From the NCBI RefSeq assembly GCF_000002985.6, contig NC_003282.8:7006001-7070000 (forward strand): a DNA stretch of 64,000 nt, in the 5' to 3' direction. Position 1 is the first letter of the stretch; each line of letters opens with the position of its first letter. Made by a program: the position numbers and the translations under genes. The stretch comes from Caenorhabditis elegans (Eukaryota; Nematoda; Chromadorea; Rhabditida; Rhabditidae). A model generated the notes under the pieces. That model saw nothing but the letters and a program-made list of their open reading frames with translations. It was not told the DNA's origin and did no database searches. Of this stretch, positions 13,821 to 26,841 are shown piece after piece.

Positions 13821-16800
13821 ACGTATTGTTGAATGTGAGTTATCATCCCTTGGTTCAAAGATATTTATCAACAATTTCAGATAACAAAAACAGAGGATTC
13901 AACTTCCATCTTGTACTCTCAACCAGCACTGTAATTCCAATTCAAAAGGACTTTCCAAACGATAATATGCATTTCAATATTCTCATGAATCCTCCAAATA
14001 TTTAAAAAATTGTTCAAATTGTTCATAACAACTTTCTTATCAAATCAGAAAACTCAGACTGTTTTGCAGAATTGCAAAAATTCAAATATCTAAATTTTTC
14101 CATTGTACTGTCTTATCTTTATTTTTTTATTTTTTCTGAAGTCTAAAATTGTAATTTTCCAATTTTGTGAATCTTTTCATTTCGCATTAATAAAATAAAT
14201 TGAAAATCAGAATTTAGCTTGCCAATATACATAAGAATAGTGAGACAGGGGAGGATAAAAAATTAAAAAAAAAAAAGAATCTTTAATTGTAAAGTCTGTA
14301 AACTTTATGAATTCATTTTTAGATTCAAAATTAAAAAATCAGATCTTAAAAAAATGTAAATGTCAAACAAACCTTCTAAAACGACATACGTTTCTACTAT
14401 TATCCAGAAGATTAATTTCGCGAGTTTCGTCCCAAAAGTACGGTACCGGGTCTCGACACGACAAAAATCGATGAAAATTCTGCTGCAATGAATTTTTGAA
14501 GTTACTGTATAAAAGGCGCACATCCGTTTTTCTGGGAGTTTTGTTTGACATCTAGATACTTTTTAGATTTGATTTTAATAGTCGTTTCAAAAAATATCCA
14601 GTGCAATGTATCTAAAAGGATTGTTTTTGCAATAGATCCTCGGTTGAACTTTTGTTTTAAAACGAATTGTTCCAGACACACCTTGTTGACTTGAAAATAT
14701 TTGTCCTTTTTTTTCAAAATAAACTTTGTACTTCTTTTCGTGTCTTTCTGAAATTTTCCATCTATTAATCAGATTGATAAGCTGGGAAAATATATTATTT
14801 TCATGTCGTCTGCCAGGTGTCATGTGTGTTTGACACGAGATAACACATGAAAACATGAAGGTCATTCAGTCGTTTTCATTCGAAATCGACGAGACCAAAG
14901 GTTTTGTGGCAGAGTTTTACTCGTACCAGAGACATTTTTGTACTCTAAGAAATCAAAGAACTTTTCAAGATGTTCTCCCTCGGCTTTTGTTGTGTACTGG
15001 GTCCCAAAAGCACCATTTGTTTCATAAATTTATTTGTTTTCATTCATTCATTTTCGACTTTCTGATCCGAACACTAAAAAAGGAAAACATGTACCCAAAC
15101 AAATGCAACCCTTGTCTTCTCTTTTTCTTTTTATTTTTTTTGTGCTCGAGAGACGAAAGTGACAAAAAAGAGAAGAATAACATGAAGAGACAAAATATTT
15201 ACGACTTGAATAAGGAGTTCGAGGAATGTTTTTCCACTTTTAGCTCGTTCTAACGTTGCCACATATACTTGTAATTGTCGTTTAGTTTCTGAAAAAGAGC
15301 AATTTTTGTAGAAAGTGTGGGAAACTCTGGATTTAAACTTTAAAAGTTATCTGGAATTACTGGCTAATATGTGTATTTCGTGAAAGTGTTCCTGCGAAAG
15401 TATTTCATCAAAAATGACCACTCTTGAAAAGCAAATTTTAACAATTTCAAGCCCGTTGAAAAGTGAATCTAGTTTTCTTTGCCAACTTTACATTAATTTT
15501 ACTTATTCGGAAAACATATAAGCCATGCAAACGTTACATTATTCCACTTTACTTTTTATTCCCTCTTTTGTAGTCTAATATTTGAATATGCTTACCATGG
15601 TCTTTCTAATAGTATTGCATCCAACTTGTCAAAGTGAAACAATGTGGTGCAATACTAATTGATGAAATACGGTATATTAGGCATTTCACCCGGACGAGGC
15701 AGTATGGGAAATTCAATTTCACGTACATGATTATTTGTGAAGGCCGAACTTTTAGCTTGAACTTGTGGTTACTTTATTCCTAATCAGATTACAAGATTAG
15801 GATAATCTTATCATTTTAAATTTATTCGATAGTTTTCTTCGCTTCGAGATGGTTTGGTGGATGTGGTGGTTGATTTTTCTTGTCATATGGATTATGTTGA
15901 TTATAATTGGAAACGGTGAGATCGATCAAAATGAGTTTTTACAAATCTAAAAATATATTGTTGACAACGCTCCATAATTATATTATGAAACGGACCACAA
16001 ATCTGACGTGCGAGGCTGTAAATTTCAGTGGATAATTGAATTTCATTTCGGGTGACCAAAAAATTCAAAGGAAGCTAAAATATGTGTCTATTGTCTGGAA
16101 AAGTTTCTGGATTGGGTGGAAAAGTTTCGAATATTAAATTGAAATCGAATTTTCATGTGAAAGTAAAGTAACTTGATACTTTGAAAGCTTTTCACTACAT
16201 TTTTTGTTTCAAAACATAAATAGTCGGCAAAGTTTTCGATATTAGATATCTGCTTCTAGTCTTTTTTTGCGTTGTTTTAAATTCAGCCTACAAATTGAAA
16301 CAAATCAGCATGAAACCTTATTGTTATTTTCTCCGTGCCGTCACTTCTCAGAATACGAGAATTGACATCAACTAATCCCAGACTTTTCATGTTTTCTCGT
16401 CATTTTTCTTGTTTTTCTGCTGTTACGCATTCTCCTGTTGTATTTTGTCGTTAAACTCCTGTTCTGTTTTAAACTTTTTTTCCATTTTTAGTCGCTCATA
16501 GTGGACTTTTCAGGACAGTTTTTGTAGCGCAGAAACAAAAATTACTTTGTAAACTTTGATATTAGACCATAATATCTATTTGAAAAATAGAAATTAACTA
16601 CAAGGTCAATCAACGATTAGCTCCGGTTTTTCTGAATCAATTAGAGCTGTGCCAATTTGTTGATTGGTTCAGAGGTATACGAAGCTAATGCTGATTGGTC
16701 TTGCAGTTCGCAGTTTGGAAATTTGAAAATAGAGCCAAGGAATAAGGAGGTACAAATAGCAATATTTTGAAATGTATCTTTGCTTCCTGATTTTTTTTTC

Positions 16801-18242
16801 CCTTCTGGTTCTGCAAATACATCATGAGTTTGAACTATTTAGAAAATACCTAAACTAGTCTATTTGAGAACTTTATTGTTTTACAACTTCCTTTTTTGAT
16901 ACTTTGAACTTCATATTTCCATCTTCCGTATTGCTCTTTTCAAAGAGCTCTCTCATTATTTTGACTAAATTACCCTTTTTAGGCCAGCCACATTGAGCTG
17001 GGTTTGAAAAGGTTTTTGAACCATTAGAATTGTCTTTCTCTCTCGTTATGTACCATCAATTATTTATAATATAAACCTCCTTCTCTTATCCACACATAAC
17101 CTCACATTTTCGGTCATCTCTCCGGTCACGAGAGGCGATGACCATCTGCTCATGGCCCCTTTTTCTCGTCAATGTCTCTGCGTTTCCTATGATTCCATAC
17201 ACTCTCTCTTTCATTGCTGGTTTTTGTTTGTATCTCTAAGTCTGATATATTTCACTTCAATGCATTGGGTCTCACTTTTCGGTGGGTTTGGTATTATTTA
17301 TTTTATGACGAGAGTGGATGAGCGCTTGTTCTCACTTTTGGTAACACGTTGAGCTTTTCAATGACGTTATCTACATTCCAGCTAGTAACTTTGAGATTCT
17401 AATATTTACTCAAAAGAACCGAAAAACGAAGACCCATCACAAATTGGGAGGTGCTACAAGTTGTGCCAACTTACGCACGACTGAACTCGTATTAGTACCG
17501 AGCTTGAAAATTATTTTTAAAGCTGAAAATGTGTATACAGAAGATATTTCGCCATAAATAATGTATAAAAACTGAGAAAAAAGTATTTTCGATATTCGAA
17601 AAATGTCCCAAAATGAGGACAAAACCTAAATATAAACATTCCTTACTATTAGTCTGGTTTCCGTTTTGATCAAAATTCCTGGAATTCCCATTTCTCGTAA
17701 ATCATATTCGGGATTGCCAAATTTTTAAAGAAAGCATTAATGGCCCTTTCTATTGACCTACCTATTCAAATTTCCTCTCGAATGTGGTCTTCAGACCAAT
17801 CAACGATTTTTAAATGCAAATTTTGTGGTAAATTTTGTCATAATGTTTGTGATATAGCAACACGTCAAAACTGTTTTCCTCAACATTCACAATAGCTCTG
17901 TTCCATTTTTGGACATGATAATTGTTTATTTATTCAGTCTTCCTAGACAGGAAACGCCTCGTGTTTTGCTCATGCTTGTCCTCTCTTTGTCCTCATGAGT
18001 CATTACACAAAACATTTTCAAAAATCTGTCTTCATCTCTGCGGCTATGAAAATTCATGTACACTCTATTTCAATTCACTACTATCAGACATCATCAGTTG
18101 ATATCATTTGTCACTTTATCTCATCTCAACTATCCTCTGATCACTTACTATCATTTAATTTTCAGTTTTCTTTTCTTCGATGAAGTTATTCTAATATTCA
18201 AAATTTTCAGAGAAAGCGCACCCAAGTTCAAAATCGACAAAA
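13821..18242. other. 4.4 kb gene-poor interval
   Basis: Holds the 3' UTR of the ZZ gene, one dispersed repeat (14438-14523), and long AT-rich sequence with microsatellite-like pyrimidine runs. A 132-codon ORF at 14855-15253 has low-complexity Phe/Leu-rich composition and no splice or family support. An acceptor AAATTTTCAG at 18201-18210 probably marks the trans-splice or 5' UTR acceptor of the next gene. Confidence 0.5.
14438..14523. repeat. Dispersed repeat (GGTACCGGGTCTCGACACGAC family)
   Basis: Starts with GTACGGTACCGGGTCTCGAC and ends near TACTGTATAAAAGGCGCA. Related copies occur in this window at about 26056-26280, 29704-29780, 39068-39135 and, inverted, 39296-39375. High-copy sequences of this look are common in C. 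elegans. Confidence 0.75.
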
Positions 18243-21200
18243 ATGGGTGGCGTATTCTCAGGAGATCGTGTATTCAATGACTCTAAAGCTATACACAATG
18301 TCGATAAACAAATGCTTCACAATCAGTGAGTTATTTTTAATTTGAAAAAAAAAACAGTTTGCATAGTAATGCCTACATAGACCTACACGGCATACCTAAT
18401 TTGCCGTGAAGAATGATTGTTGCTCGAGCTCCGAGTTGCACTCTTTAGGCCAATGTTGGCCTAGAAAATGCCTTTTAATCAGAAAATCCTTAAACGTTTG
18501 TTGAATATCTTTAATTTAACAAGTACCAACCAAAGGTCAAAATGTGCGTTTGCCACGTGTGAAGCTATTCAAAAACGAGTAAATATTTGTCTTTAATCGC
18601 CTATCTTACCGTACACATCTGACTAAAACTTTTTCTAAAAGGTTGAAAAAAAAAACAGTAATCCCAAATAAAAACTCTCCTAAAAAGAACTTATTTATGA
18701 AAATAAAATCATTCAAAATGAAAATGCTTCAATGTCGTGCCAAACTTTTCAAACAATTTTCAAATGAGCCTATAAATCTTGCCGTACATTTGGATAGAAT
18801 GTTCACTTTAAATTGTTCACATTATGACCTGTATGACCCGAGTGTTGTAGTTTGTAGTTCCCTCTAGAGACACTTCTCAATCCGAAATAAAATTTTGATT
18901 CGATGATTTTTGAAGTGATAGCAAACTCGACACTCTTCAAACTTTTTTTTTTGATCATTTGGGTAGCCAATAGACAGTTCTTAGAACACTTGCAACTTTT
19001 TTGTGTTGCGTAATCATAAGGTGTGAGAATAAATAGATAATCATTTCGGTATCATTTTAGTACTTTCCCAAGAGTGGTGAACAAATAAAAGGAGAAAAAT
19101 GAGTTCAAAAGTTGGATTGATATTGTCATTTTCGAATTTATTTCTACATGGAAAATTGTTGAATTTTTTTATTTTTAACAAAGTTTTGGTAGTTATTTCA
19201 CCTACCCATCTCTTATCAGTACCTCGAAAAAATAACGAAAAGACTACTTTGAACTTCTACTAGTAGCTCTATCTAAATGCATATCAAATTATCAATTTCT
19301 TTCATTTCGGAGATTATTCTGGTTTTTGATATTGAAACGTAACTACTGCTTTTGATTGATATTCTCAAAATGGTTTCATTAAAAAAATTTGGAAAAAAAT
19401 TTTGGAAAAATACTATTCAATATACTAGAAGCTGGATGAGTTGTTTGTAAGTATTTGAAGTTATAGAACATCTTTTGAGAGTTTCGGAGATTTTTTTAAA
19501 TGTAAATTCCAAATTATATTACACCTAAAGTTTTGTACAGTGATTACATATTATTATTATTGATCGAACTTTCAATCTAAGGACACTCCAAGTCCTTTAG
19601 TTCATACCAAAATAAAAAAAAGGCACAAAAGTAGGCACGCAGGCATAAGAACGTTGTCAAAAATGTTTTTAAAAAATTGGAAATAACCTTACGGCACTGC
19701 GATTATTACAAATGACGCAAATGTTCACCTTTAAAACAGCCAACGTTTCCTCACTAAAATTCCAATCATACCACTCTAAAATCTAAAGTTCATTCGTTTT
19801 CCTCTCCGAAAAATGAATTTCTAGACATAATCTCCACCCTCGTTCGAGCAAAACCTAGCTTGCAAATTTTTTTTTAAATTCCTTCATGCAACATTGAGTT
19901 TTCTCACTATCCTGTTCCTCAAAAAAAATGAAAAAAAAATTGATAAAAACTCAGCTCATATCAAAATTATCACCATAAGCTGACTATAGGGCTGCTGCAA
20001 TTGTACCGACTTTTGACTTTCTTATCAATTGAAAATTGGAGAAAAATTAGCGAGAAGGCAATTGGAAAATCACAACTTTTTTTGATTACTGTCATGTCAA
20101 GTTTCATGACTTTTTGTCTAGATTTTATTACAGACATTTTGTGAAAGTTTCGAAATTTTGAAAATATTGTGCGATTTATTCATCATACCTCCTTTTTCCT
20201 ACAGAATAAGTTATAAATGTGTTCTTAATTTTTTCTCGAAAAAATGATGGGCTCAAATTGCCAAATCAGATTAGCTGTACTCAAGGAACCCTCCATATTT
20301 AATTCCTTATCACTTTACAACCATGATATTTGGAATTAAAATTATTTCGAAACGTTTGTATGTTTCATATGCCTAAAACCCACAAATTATAATTCCAATT
20401 ATCAGTTGAATTATGAAATCTAAAAATCAGCGCTTTAATTTATTAAAATAGTGAATTTAATAAGCTTTCAGTGATCCGACGTTATCAGTGAGCACTCCGG
20501 AAGTCACCACCGAAATGCACGAGCGTCTCAACTTCCCGAAAGTCGAACTTCATTTGCATCTTGATGGAGCCGTCCGATTTGATACACTGATCGATCTTTC
20601 TCAGTGAGTTTTTTGAAATTACACTTTTTATACTCGGCAATTCGCTTTTTACGTTTTTTTTGTGGATCTTAAAATTTTCTAGAAGTACAAGAATAACATA
20701 GAATTCCTCACATATTCTCGCACCTAGCCACTTCATAAGTTTTTCGAGTCGCAGTTTATTTTGAAATTATTAATTCAGACAAAAGGGAATACCACTGGCT
20801 GGAGCTAAGACTGTCGAGGAACTCAAAAAAGTTTTAGTGACCCACGAGCCAGCAAATCTTTCAAAGGTTCTCGAAGCGTTTGAAATATTTTTGCCGGTTA
20901 TTCGCGGAGACTTGGCAGCTATTGAAAGAGTTGCTTATGAACTTTGTGAGGATCAGCATAACAATGGAGTTGTCTATTTTGAAGGAAGATATTCACCACA
21001 TTTGTTGCTTTGTAATGATTATCCGGTAAGATTCACTGAAATTTTATATTAACTTTCTTCAACATGCCTCTTATTTTGAAAATTATCCCATACAAAGTTT
21101 GAACTTTTATATAATCTTACAAAATCCTAATTATTTATTTTCAAGTTAATTATTATTTCAGGAAGTAACCGCTGCTCACGTTGTCGCCGCTGTTAAGAAA

Positions 21201-22001
21201 GGATTTGATCGTGGAGAGAAACAGTTCGGAATCAAAGCTCGTTCAATTCTTTGCTGTATTCGTGGACTAGACAAAAAGTTCCCACAATTGATTCTCGATT
21301 TGGGTGAGTCAGATTTTAAAATAATATTCTCAAAATTAAATTATTATTTTAGCAACTGACTTGAAACAACTCGGAGTTGTCGCGATTGATGTTGCTGGAT
21401 CAGCTCACGGAGCCGATGAACAGTACGAGCCAGAAGTCGTTGCTGCTTTCCAAGAAGCACACAAACGAGGAATTCATAGAACTGTTCATGCTGGAGAGTC
21501 TGGTGGTCCAAAGGAAGTTATTAAAGCTATTGAAGATATGTATGCAGAGAGAATTGGACATGGTTATAGAGTAATGAGAGATGAAGAAATGTATTTGGAG
21601 CATTTTGTAAACTCAAAGAATGTTCATTTGGAAGCTTGTCCATATTCATCTGTAATGACTGGTGCTGTTCCATTGGATTGGAAGAATCATCCAATTGCAC
21701 GATGGGCTAAAGATGATGTTAATTTCTCTGTATCTCGTGATGATCCAACATGTTTTGATAATTCGATGCTCAGTGAATTGACACTTGTTCATAAGCAGAT
21801 CGGATTGGATGTACATCAACTGTGGAAAGCGGTAAGTATTTCAAATTTTTGTGAATTTCTCAAGACCCCTCTAGCATTTGTTTAATTTCATCAGAGTTTA
21901 TTTTTCAGCAACTTAACGCTGCCCGTTCTTGTTTCCTTCCTGAAGACGAAAAAGCTGAACTTGTAAAACGAGTTGAAGCTGGAGAGCCGCCACGTCCATG
22001 A
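18243..22001 (+). CDS. Adenosine deaminase family protein
   Basis: Metal-dependent deaminase expected to convert adenosine to inosine in purine salvage. Exons 18243-18325, 20472-20603, 20779-21025, 21162-21303, 21353-21831 and 21909-22001 give 391 residues. The metal and catalytic signatures are in order: HLHLDG (His55, His57), HAGE (His247, catalytic Glu250), RIGHG (His271) and SRDDP (Asp331/332). The first exon is separated by a 2.1-kb intron and encodes MGGVFSGDR, which fits the N-myristoylation consensus (Gly2, small residue at 3, Ser6). If used, it would put the enzyme on membranes. The start follows a TTTTCAG acceptor at 18210. AATAAA lies at 22128-22133. A decayed copy of its last exons lies at 37682-37935. 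Confidence 0.93.
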
Positions 22002-22179
22002 TTCATGATTAATCACTCATTTTTCTAACATTTTTACTCGCCCATTTTCTTATCTTTTTCTCTTGAAACATTCCTACAAATGAATAGACATCTTCTGATA
22101 TCTCTTCTGCATCCACTTTCCTGAATGAATAAACTTTTGTTTCCAAAACCACGAAAATGATTTTGTTTGTTGAACTTAG

Positions 22180-24967
22180 CTGCCGTTAAATATATGTTAG
22201 AAAAAATTAGTAATCTGGAAAAGTGGAACCAATTCGAAATATCGAGTACAATTATCGACACTGTGGGAATTTGTGTTGTCGACTTGCCCAAATCCAAGAA
22301 ATCTTTTGACTATGAAAAATTTGAAAAAATATTTTCTCATATGGACAAACTTGCAATTGAGCTACCAGACTATATTTGGAGAGTAGAGGATATTATGGTA
22401 CAAAAAAATGCAGTCTTGAGTGAACTGGAAATAATACAAGAAAAAGTTGAGAAAATAATGAAGTTCGATTCTGGAAATTGGCGTCAAATACAATCCAATT
22501 TCTATAACACAATAAGTTCAAACGATATTAAGTCCATCAAGAAAATTTCTGCAAATGTCAGAGGATTGATAAATCTTTACGGTAACAATAACTTTGTTGA
22601 GAGAATCATCAAAACTCCGCCTATTGATTATTTTAATGCTCTTCTATTAGAATTTGATGTTTCACGAGCTCTTTCCATTGCAAATTGTTTGAAAAATAGA
22701 AGCTTTAAACTAGGAAAAATTAATGAAGTTCTAAAAATCCTTCTTGATTTCGATTCGTTCAAAACTCCTGAAACAGAATCACAATCAAATATGATTGGAT
22801 CTTATATGGAAGGACTTTCTAAAATTCTGAAGCGGTTGAACATTGCTAGAGACGATTCATTGAAGAGTTTGAGTGATGAGACAAGGTATTTGAATCGATT
22901 TAATCAATCTGAAGATTTCAATAAACCCTTGAAGATTGGAAAAGAAGCAATAGAGGAATTACATATTAGCAAGAAGGAGATGAAACTTTTACGAAGTATG
23001 TTAAGTTCAAATTATAATTTCAACGGCAATTTCTGGAAAACATGGGAGTCTGAAGGAAAGAAGAAATTGAACGAGACAATCGAAAAGATGAAACATTTGA
23101 ATTATTTGATGGGAAATCAAAATTTTGATGATATTTCAAGTATTGCGATTGTATTTGACGAAGCTGCGACTATTAATGGATTGGTTGGAGTATTCAAAAA
23201 TTTTGATAAATTTAAAGAAAATGTAAAGAATGTGAAAGGAAGTGAGGAGATAATAGAACGATTGGAAGGCATCCGAGCACTTCGTTTGGATTTCACTTAT
23301 TACCACAAAGAACTCAAAGCCGCTTCAGAAAGTGTTACTATTCTTAACAATTTCCTCGATGAGCTTTTTAGAAAAGAAACTATTTGGGTACCGGATTCAA
23401 CTGAATGGTATTTCATTGTTCTTATTGTACTTGGATCTCTTGTTCTTTTAGTCATTATCCTGATTATCCTGTACTCAATAACTCCAATTGGAAGAAGAAA
23501 ATGGAAACGATTTTATTTAAATCGATTTGCATCAGAAGCAATTTCAAATTTGCATTGGAGATATTCAGTGAGTAATTGACAAATTTTCAGTTTAAACCAA
23601 ATTATTTCAGTTCTGGATTGATCGAGAATGTGATAAAAATTCATTGTGTACAGCTGTTAGAGAAATAAATTTCGATCAACGTTGGATCAACGTTGGACGT
23701 TGGTGGATAAGGGAGTGTTCATTAATGTGTATAACAGTCAGAAAATATTCAGTACATTTTTAATTTAATTTATTGAATTTACAGTGTTTGGAAATACTCC
23801 TCTTATGCTGCTGCAAAATATGGACAAGTGAAGATTGCTGATTATCTCATTCGGAATGGTTCTGATAGAGAAGCATTTAATGTTGAGAATAAGACACCGG
23901 AACAATTATTGACTGAAAGCATGCAGGTGAACTAGTTTTTCATATTTAAAGATACATTTTAAATTTGCAGACAACAAGTAAATATCTAACATTTACAAGC
24001 GGAACCACTCCAAGTGATGGAGTAACGAAGAGTAAATTAGCTGAAATGCAGAATCTGCAAGATATCAAAAAGATTTTCGAGAAGAACAGAGGAAAAGTGT
24101 TCCGACAAAGTAAGTTTATTCATTCTTCCAATAATTTTATTTTATTTTAGTTTCAGAGCTTCCTGAATTACTTCCAACAATGTCTTATCGTATACGTATT
24201 GATACTCGATTGACTGGTGATACTTACAAATCATTCATTGACTGGTACAAAGGAAATGTAAGTTCATCTTCATTCATAAAAATGTATATTCAATGCATCA
24301 TTTGAAGGTAACTGATCAAATGTCTGGTGTAACTCATTTCATTGTCCAAACTGATTCAAGTGGTCGTTTAAATCCAACGATTTCGGTTACATAATGTGCA
24401 TTTTCTTGCCAACATTAATGATGAAGCAAGAATGGATGAGTGCTTGTTTGACCAAGAAATCAAACTTCCGAAATGATTATAAATATCGTGTGGAACAAGT
24501 GAAATACAGGGGAAAAGTGTATGAAACAGTTTTGAAGTGGGCTGAATGGATTCACAAGCAGAGAATTCCCTACTTATTTGGAGTACATATCTACGTGGCA
24601 ATCGAGAAGATGTCTGCAAATGAGAAGATTCAATGGAAGCAACTAGTTGAAATGCACGGAGCCACGTGGATGGATCAGATGCCAAATAAAGCGAATTTCA
24701 ATGAAGGATCACACCCATTCCATCATTTCCATCTCAGACCACTTTTCATCTTTCATGACACGAAGGTATGTTGTGTGTTTCAATTCGTTGAGAATTTAAT
24801 CTATTAAATTCGTTTTCCAGAATAACATGGATTCAAATAAAAACGACAAGATGTTCACTCTGATGACGTATCATAAATTTATCATTTTCATGTTAAAGTT
24901 GGAATGCTCCTATGATCCAGAGCGAAACGTTCCCATTCCAGTTACTAACGTTTTGGATGAAGAATAA
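22180..24967 (+). pseudogene. Membrane/ankyrin/BRCT-type nematode gene, frameshifted and N-truncated
   Basis: The first exon (open from 22160, first ATG 22194, donor after 23577) encodes a helical extracellular-type region of about 400 residues, one membrane segment (WYFIVLIVLGSLVLLVIILI) and a basic stop-transfer. Next come FWIDRECDKNSLCTAVREI, an ankyrin-like AAAKYGQVKIADYLIRNG and NKTPEQLL, then BRCT-like segments (VTHFIVQTD, MKQEWMSACL, FGVHIYVAIEKM) to a stop at 24965. This order resembles nematode proteins with an extracellular WSN-type domain, ankyrin repeats and BRCT domains. No signal peptide is present. The ankyrin segment breaks frame between GNTPL and AAAKYG (about 23800). The BRCT segment breaks frame near 24375 (from GRLNP to NDFGYIMCIF). 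It starts only about 50 bp after the deaminase poly(A) signal. I call it a pseudogene, or less likely an intact gene with sequence errors. Confidence 0.6.
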
Positions 24968-25645
24968 TTGAACTCCTATTTATAAATGAATATCAACCTG
25001 AAAGTTACATAGTATTCGCATCTTGCTTATTGTGACGGTAACTACTAATATATCCATGGAGAGTAGTGAAAAACATATACATTCGGCTTACTTTTTTCAA
25101 GTTTTGATAGCAACAGGCAAACTGTAATATATATTGTATTTTTCTGAGAATCTTACCAGTTACAATAGCGCCAGGACAATTGCTCCGCTGATTTCGCAAT
25201 GCCTCAGGGGCGGGATTCAGAGGAGGCGGGACTTCGACTGCAAACCTGTCGCGCGGTTCTCATGATTATTCTATTTTTGTGGCTAGAATTTTTGTAAAAA
25301 TCGATGAATTTATTGTTTAAAAACCTATAAATATTGTGTCCTGTAGATTCCAAAAAGTTTAGTGTAACACATTGAATCGACATGGAAAATTGTCTCAAAT
25401 ACGTAGAATGGAAATTTCACTTTTTGGGGAATCGAACTGTTCCGGATTTAGAAAAACTGGAAAAAAACTTTGCTTGGTCCTAGTGAAAGTTGAGCATTTT
25501 ACTTGATTAGAATGCTCAAAAACTACGCCCACAATGAAAAAATTCAACAAAAATTGCTAGTGCTGGAGTTGTTTGTATTTCAGAATAAATAAAATAAAAT
25601 ATGATTTGAGTAGAATATTAAAATAAAGTCCTTCACATTAAATTA
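24968..25645. other. Convergent 3' intergenic region, nothing recognised
   Basis: AT-rich spacer between the ankyrin/BRCT pseudogene (plus) and the SOSS-B gene (minus). A GC-rich patch near 25196-25260 has no recognisable gene or RNA. Confidence 0.5.
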
Positions 25646-26559
25646 TCAATTGCTTGGCCTCGAATATCTTCCAGCTGGTGATTGCATTCGTTCATTCCTT
25701 CTATCCATAACTCCAGCTGGCAGAGGCATCATACTGATATCTGGTGTTTCGGAGAATACCATCATAAATTCACCGACCTTCTTGCATTCTCCAGATTTTC
25801 CAACGGAAAGAGTCAAGCCTCCCTGAAATTAATGATTAATTTAAAACGGATCGGAGAAGTTCCTCAAATACCTGATAAATTGATGTATATGCTCCACGGA
25901 ACTTCAAAATGTCTCCCGGCTTGAAAGTTTCATTGAATTCAGGATTCATTATTGATGCATTGATAGATCCTGAATTTTTTGAATAGAGATGACATATTGG
26001 ATTAAAGCCATCTATCATTTTCGCAAAAAACTGGGATCAAGATTCTTTGACAAAAATACGGTGCCCGGTCTCGCCACGATATAATTTTTTTCAATGCAAA
26101 AAGTTTTGCACCTTTAAATAGTACTATAATTCACATTTTCATCGAATTTTGTAGTTTTTCTCATAATTTAAAATCTATGCTTTATTTTAGTTTTTTCCAT
26201 AAATAAATATATTTTTATCTAAAAACTATGAAAATTCGAAGGAAATTTAAATTACAGTACTGCTTAAAGGCGCATACCTTTTCGAACTCCACAAAAATTG
26301 TCGTTCCGAGATTGAAAATCGAATCGTTTTTTGGAGCAAAAATCGCTAAATTTCGGTTTATCTGATCTTACCCGATGCGTCAGCCACTTTCATTGAAATA
26401 ATTGTTCCCGTCTGTGTTCTGCGATGAATCCCTTAAAATTTATTCATTTTTATAAATTCTTTCTGAAAATCAAAGGATACCTGGATCTAGAACAATTACA
26501 GTAACCGAAAACGAATTCATGTTTGGCTGCAATTGGTGGAGAGGTATGTCACCGGACAT
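25646..26559 (-). CDS. SOSS complex subunit B homolog (single-strand DNA-binding OB-fold protein)
   Basis: Exons on the minus strand are 26559-26481, 26431-26372, 25969-25872 and 25822-25646, giving 137 residues. The sequence follows human hSSB1/NABP2: SVTVIVLDPG, then KVADASGSINASIMN, FKPGDILKFRGAYTSIYQG, LTLSVGKSGE and KVGEFMMVFSETPDIS, all OB-fold strands of the SOSS-B family. In animals it binds ssDNA in double-strand-break repair with SOSS-A/INTS3. The short C-terminal tail (to residue 137) is poorly conserved. The ATG is preceded immediately by TTCTTCAG, a trans-splice-type acceptor, and the gene lies 283 bp after the ufl-1 stop on the same strand, so it is probably an operon member. 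The second intron carries a dispersed repeat. Confidence 0.9.
26051..26283. repeat. Dispersed repeat pair in SOSS-B intron
   Basis: Begins AAATACGGTGCCCGGTCTCG and ends near TACAGTACTGCTTAAAGGCG. It is the same family as the copy at 14438 and is wholly inside an intron. Confidence 0.7.
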
Positions 26560-26841
26560 CTGAAGAAGATAAATTCAAAAAAATTGAGTTATGAAGTTTT
26601 TCGAGGATTAAACTTTGCTGTGAATATTAATCAAAATCTACAGCAGAAGAGATCCGAGCACAACGACCATCAAAATTTGCGATCTATTGAAAAGTAATTG
26701 AAATTGGGCTGTTTATGAAAGCTACCTTCTGACTAAAAAAACAATTACAGATTTAATTTTAACAGAATAAAACACGTGCAATACATTCATATTTCAGTTC
26801 TCAATAAATTAATTAAACAAGTTATACGAATTATTTCGATA

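Noticed and set aside
14855-15253. 132-codon plus ORF starting MKVIQSFSFEI
   Set aside because: Starts well but becomes a low-complexity Phe run; no acceptor, donor or homolog that I recognise.
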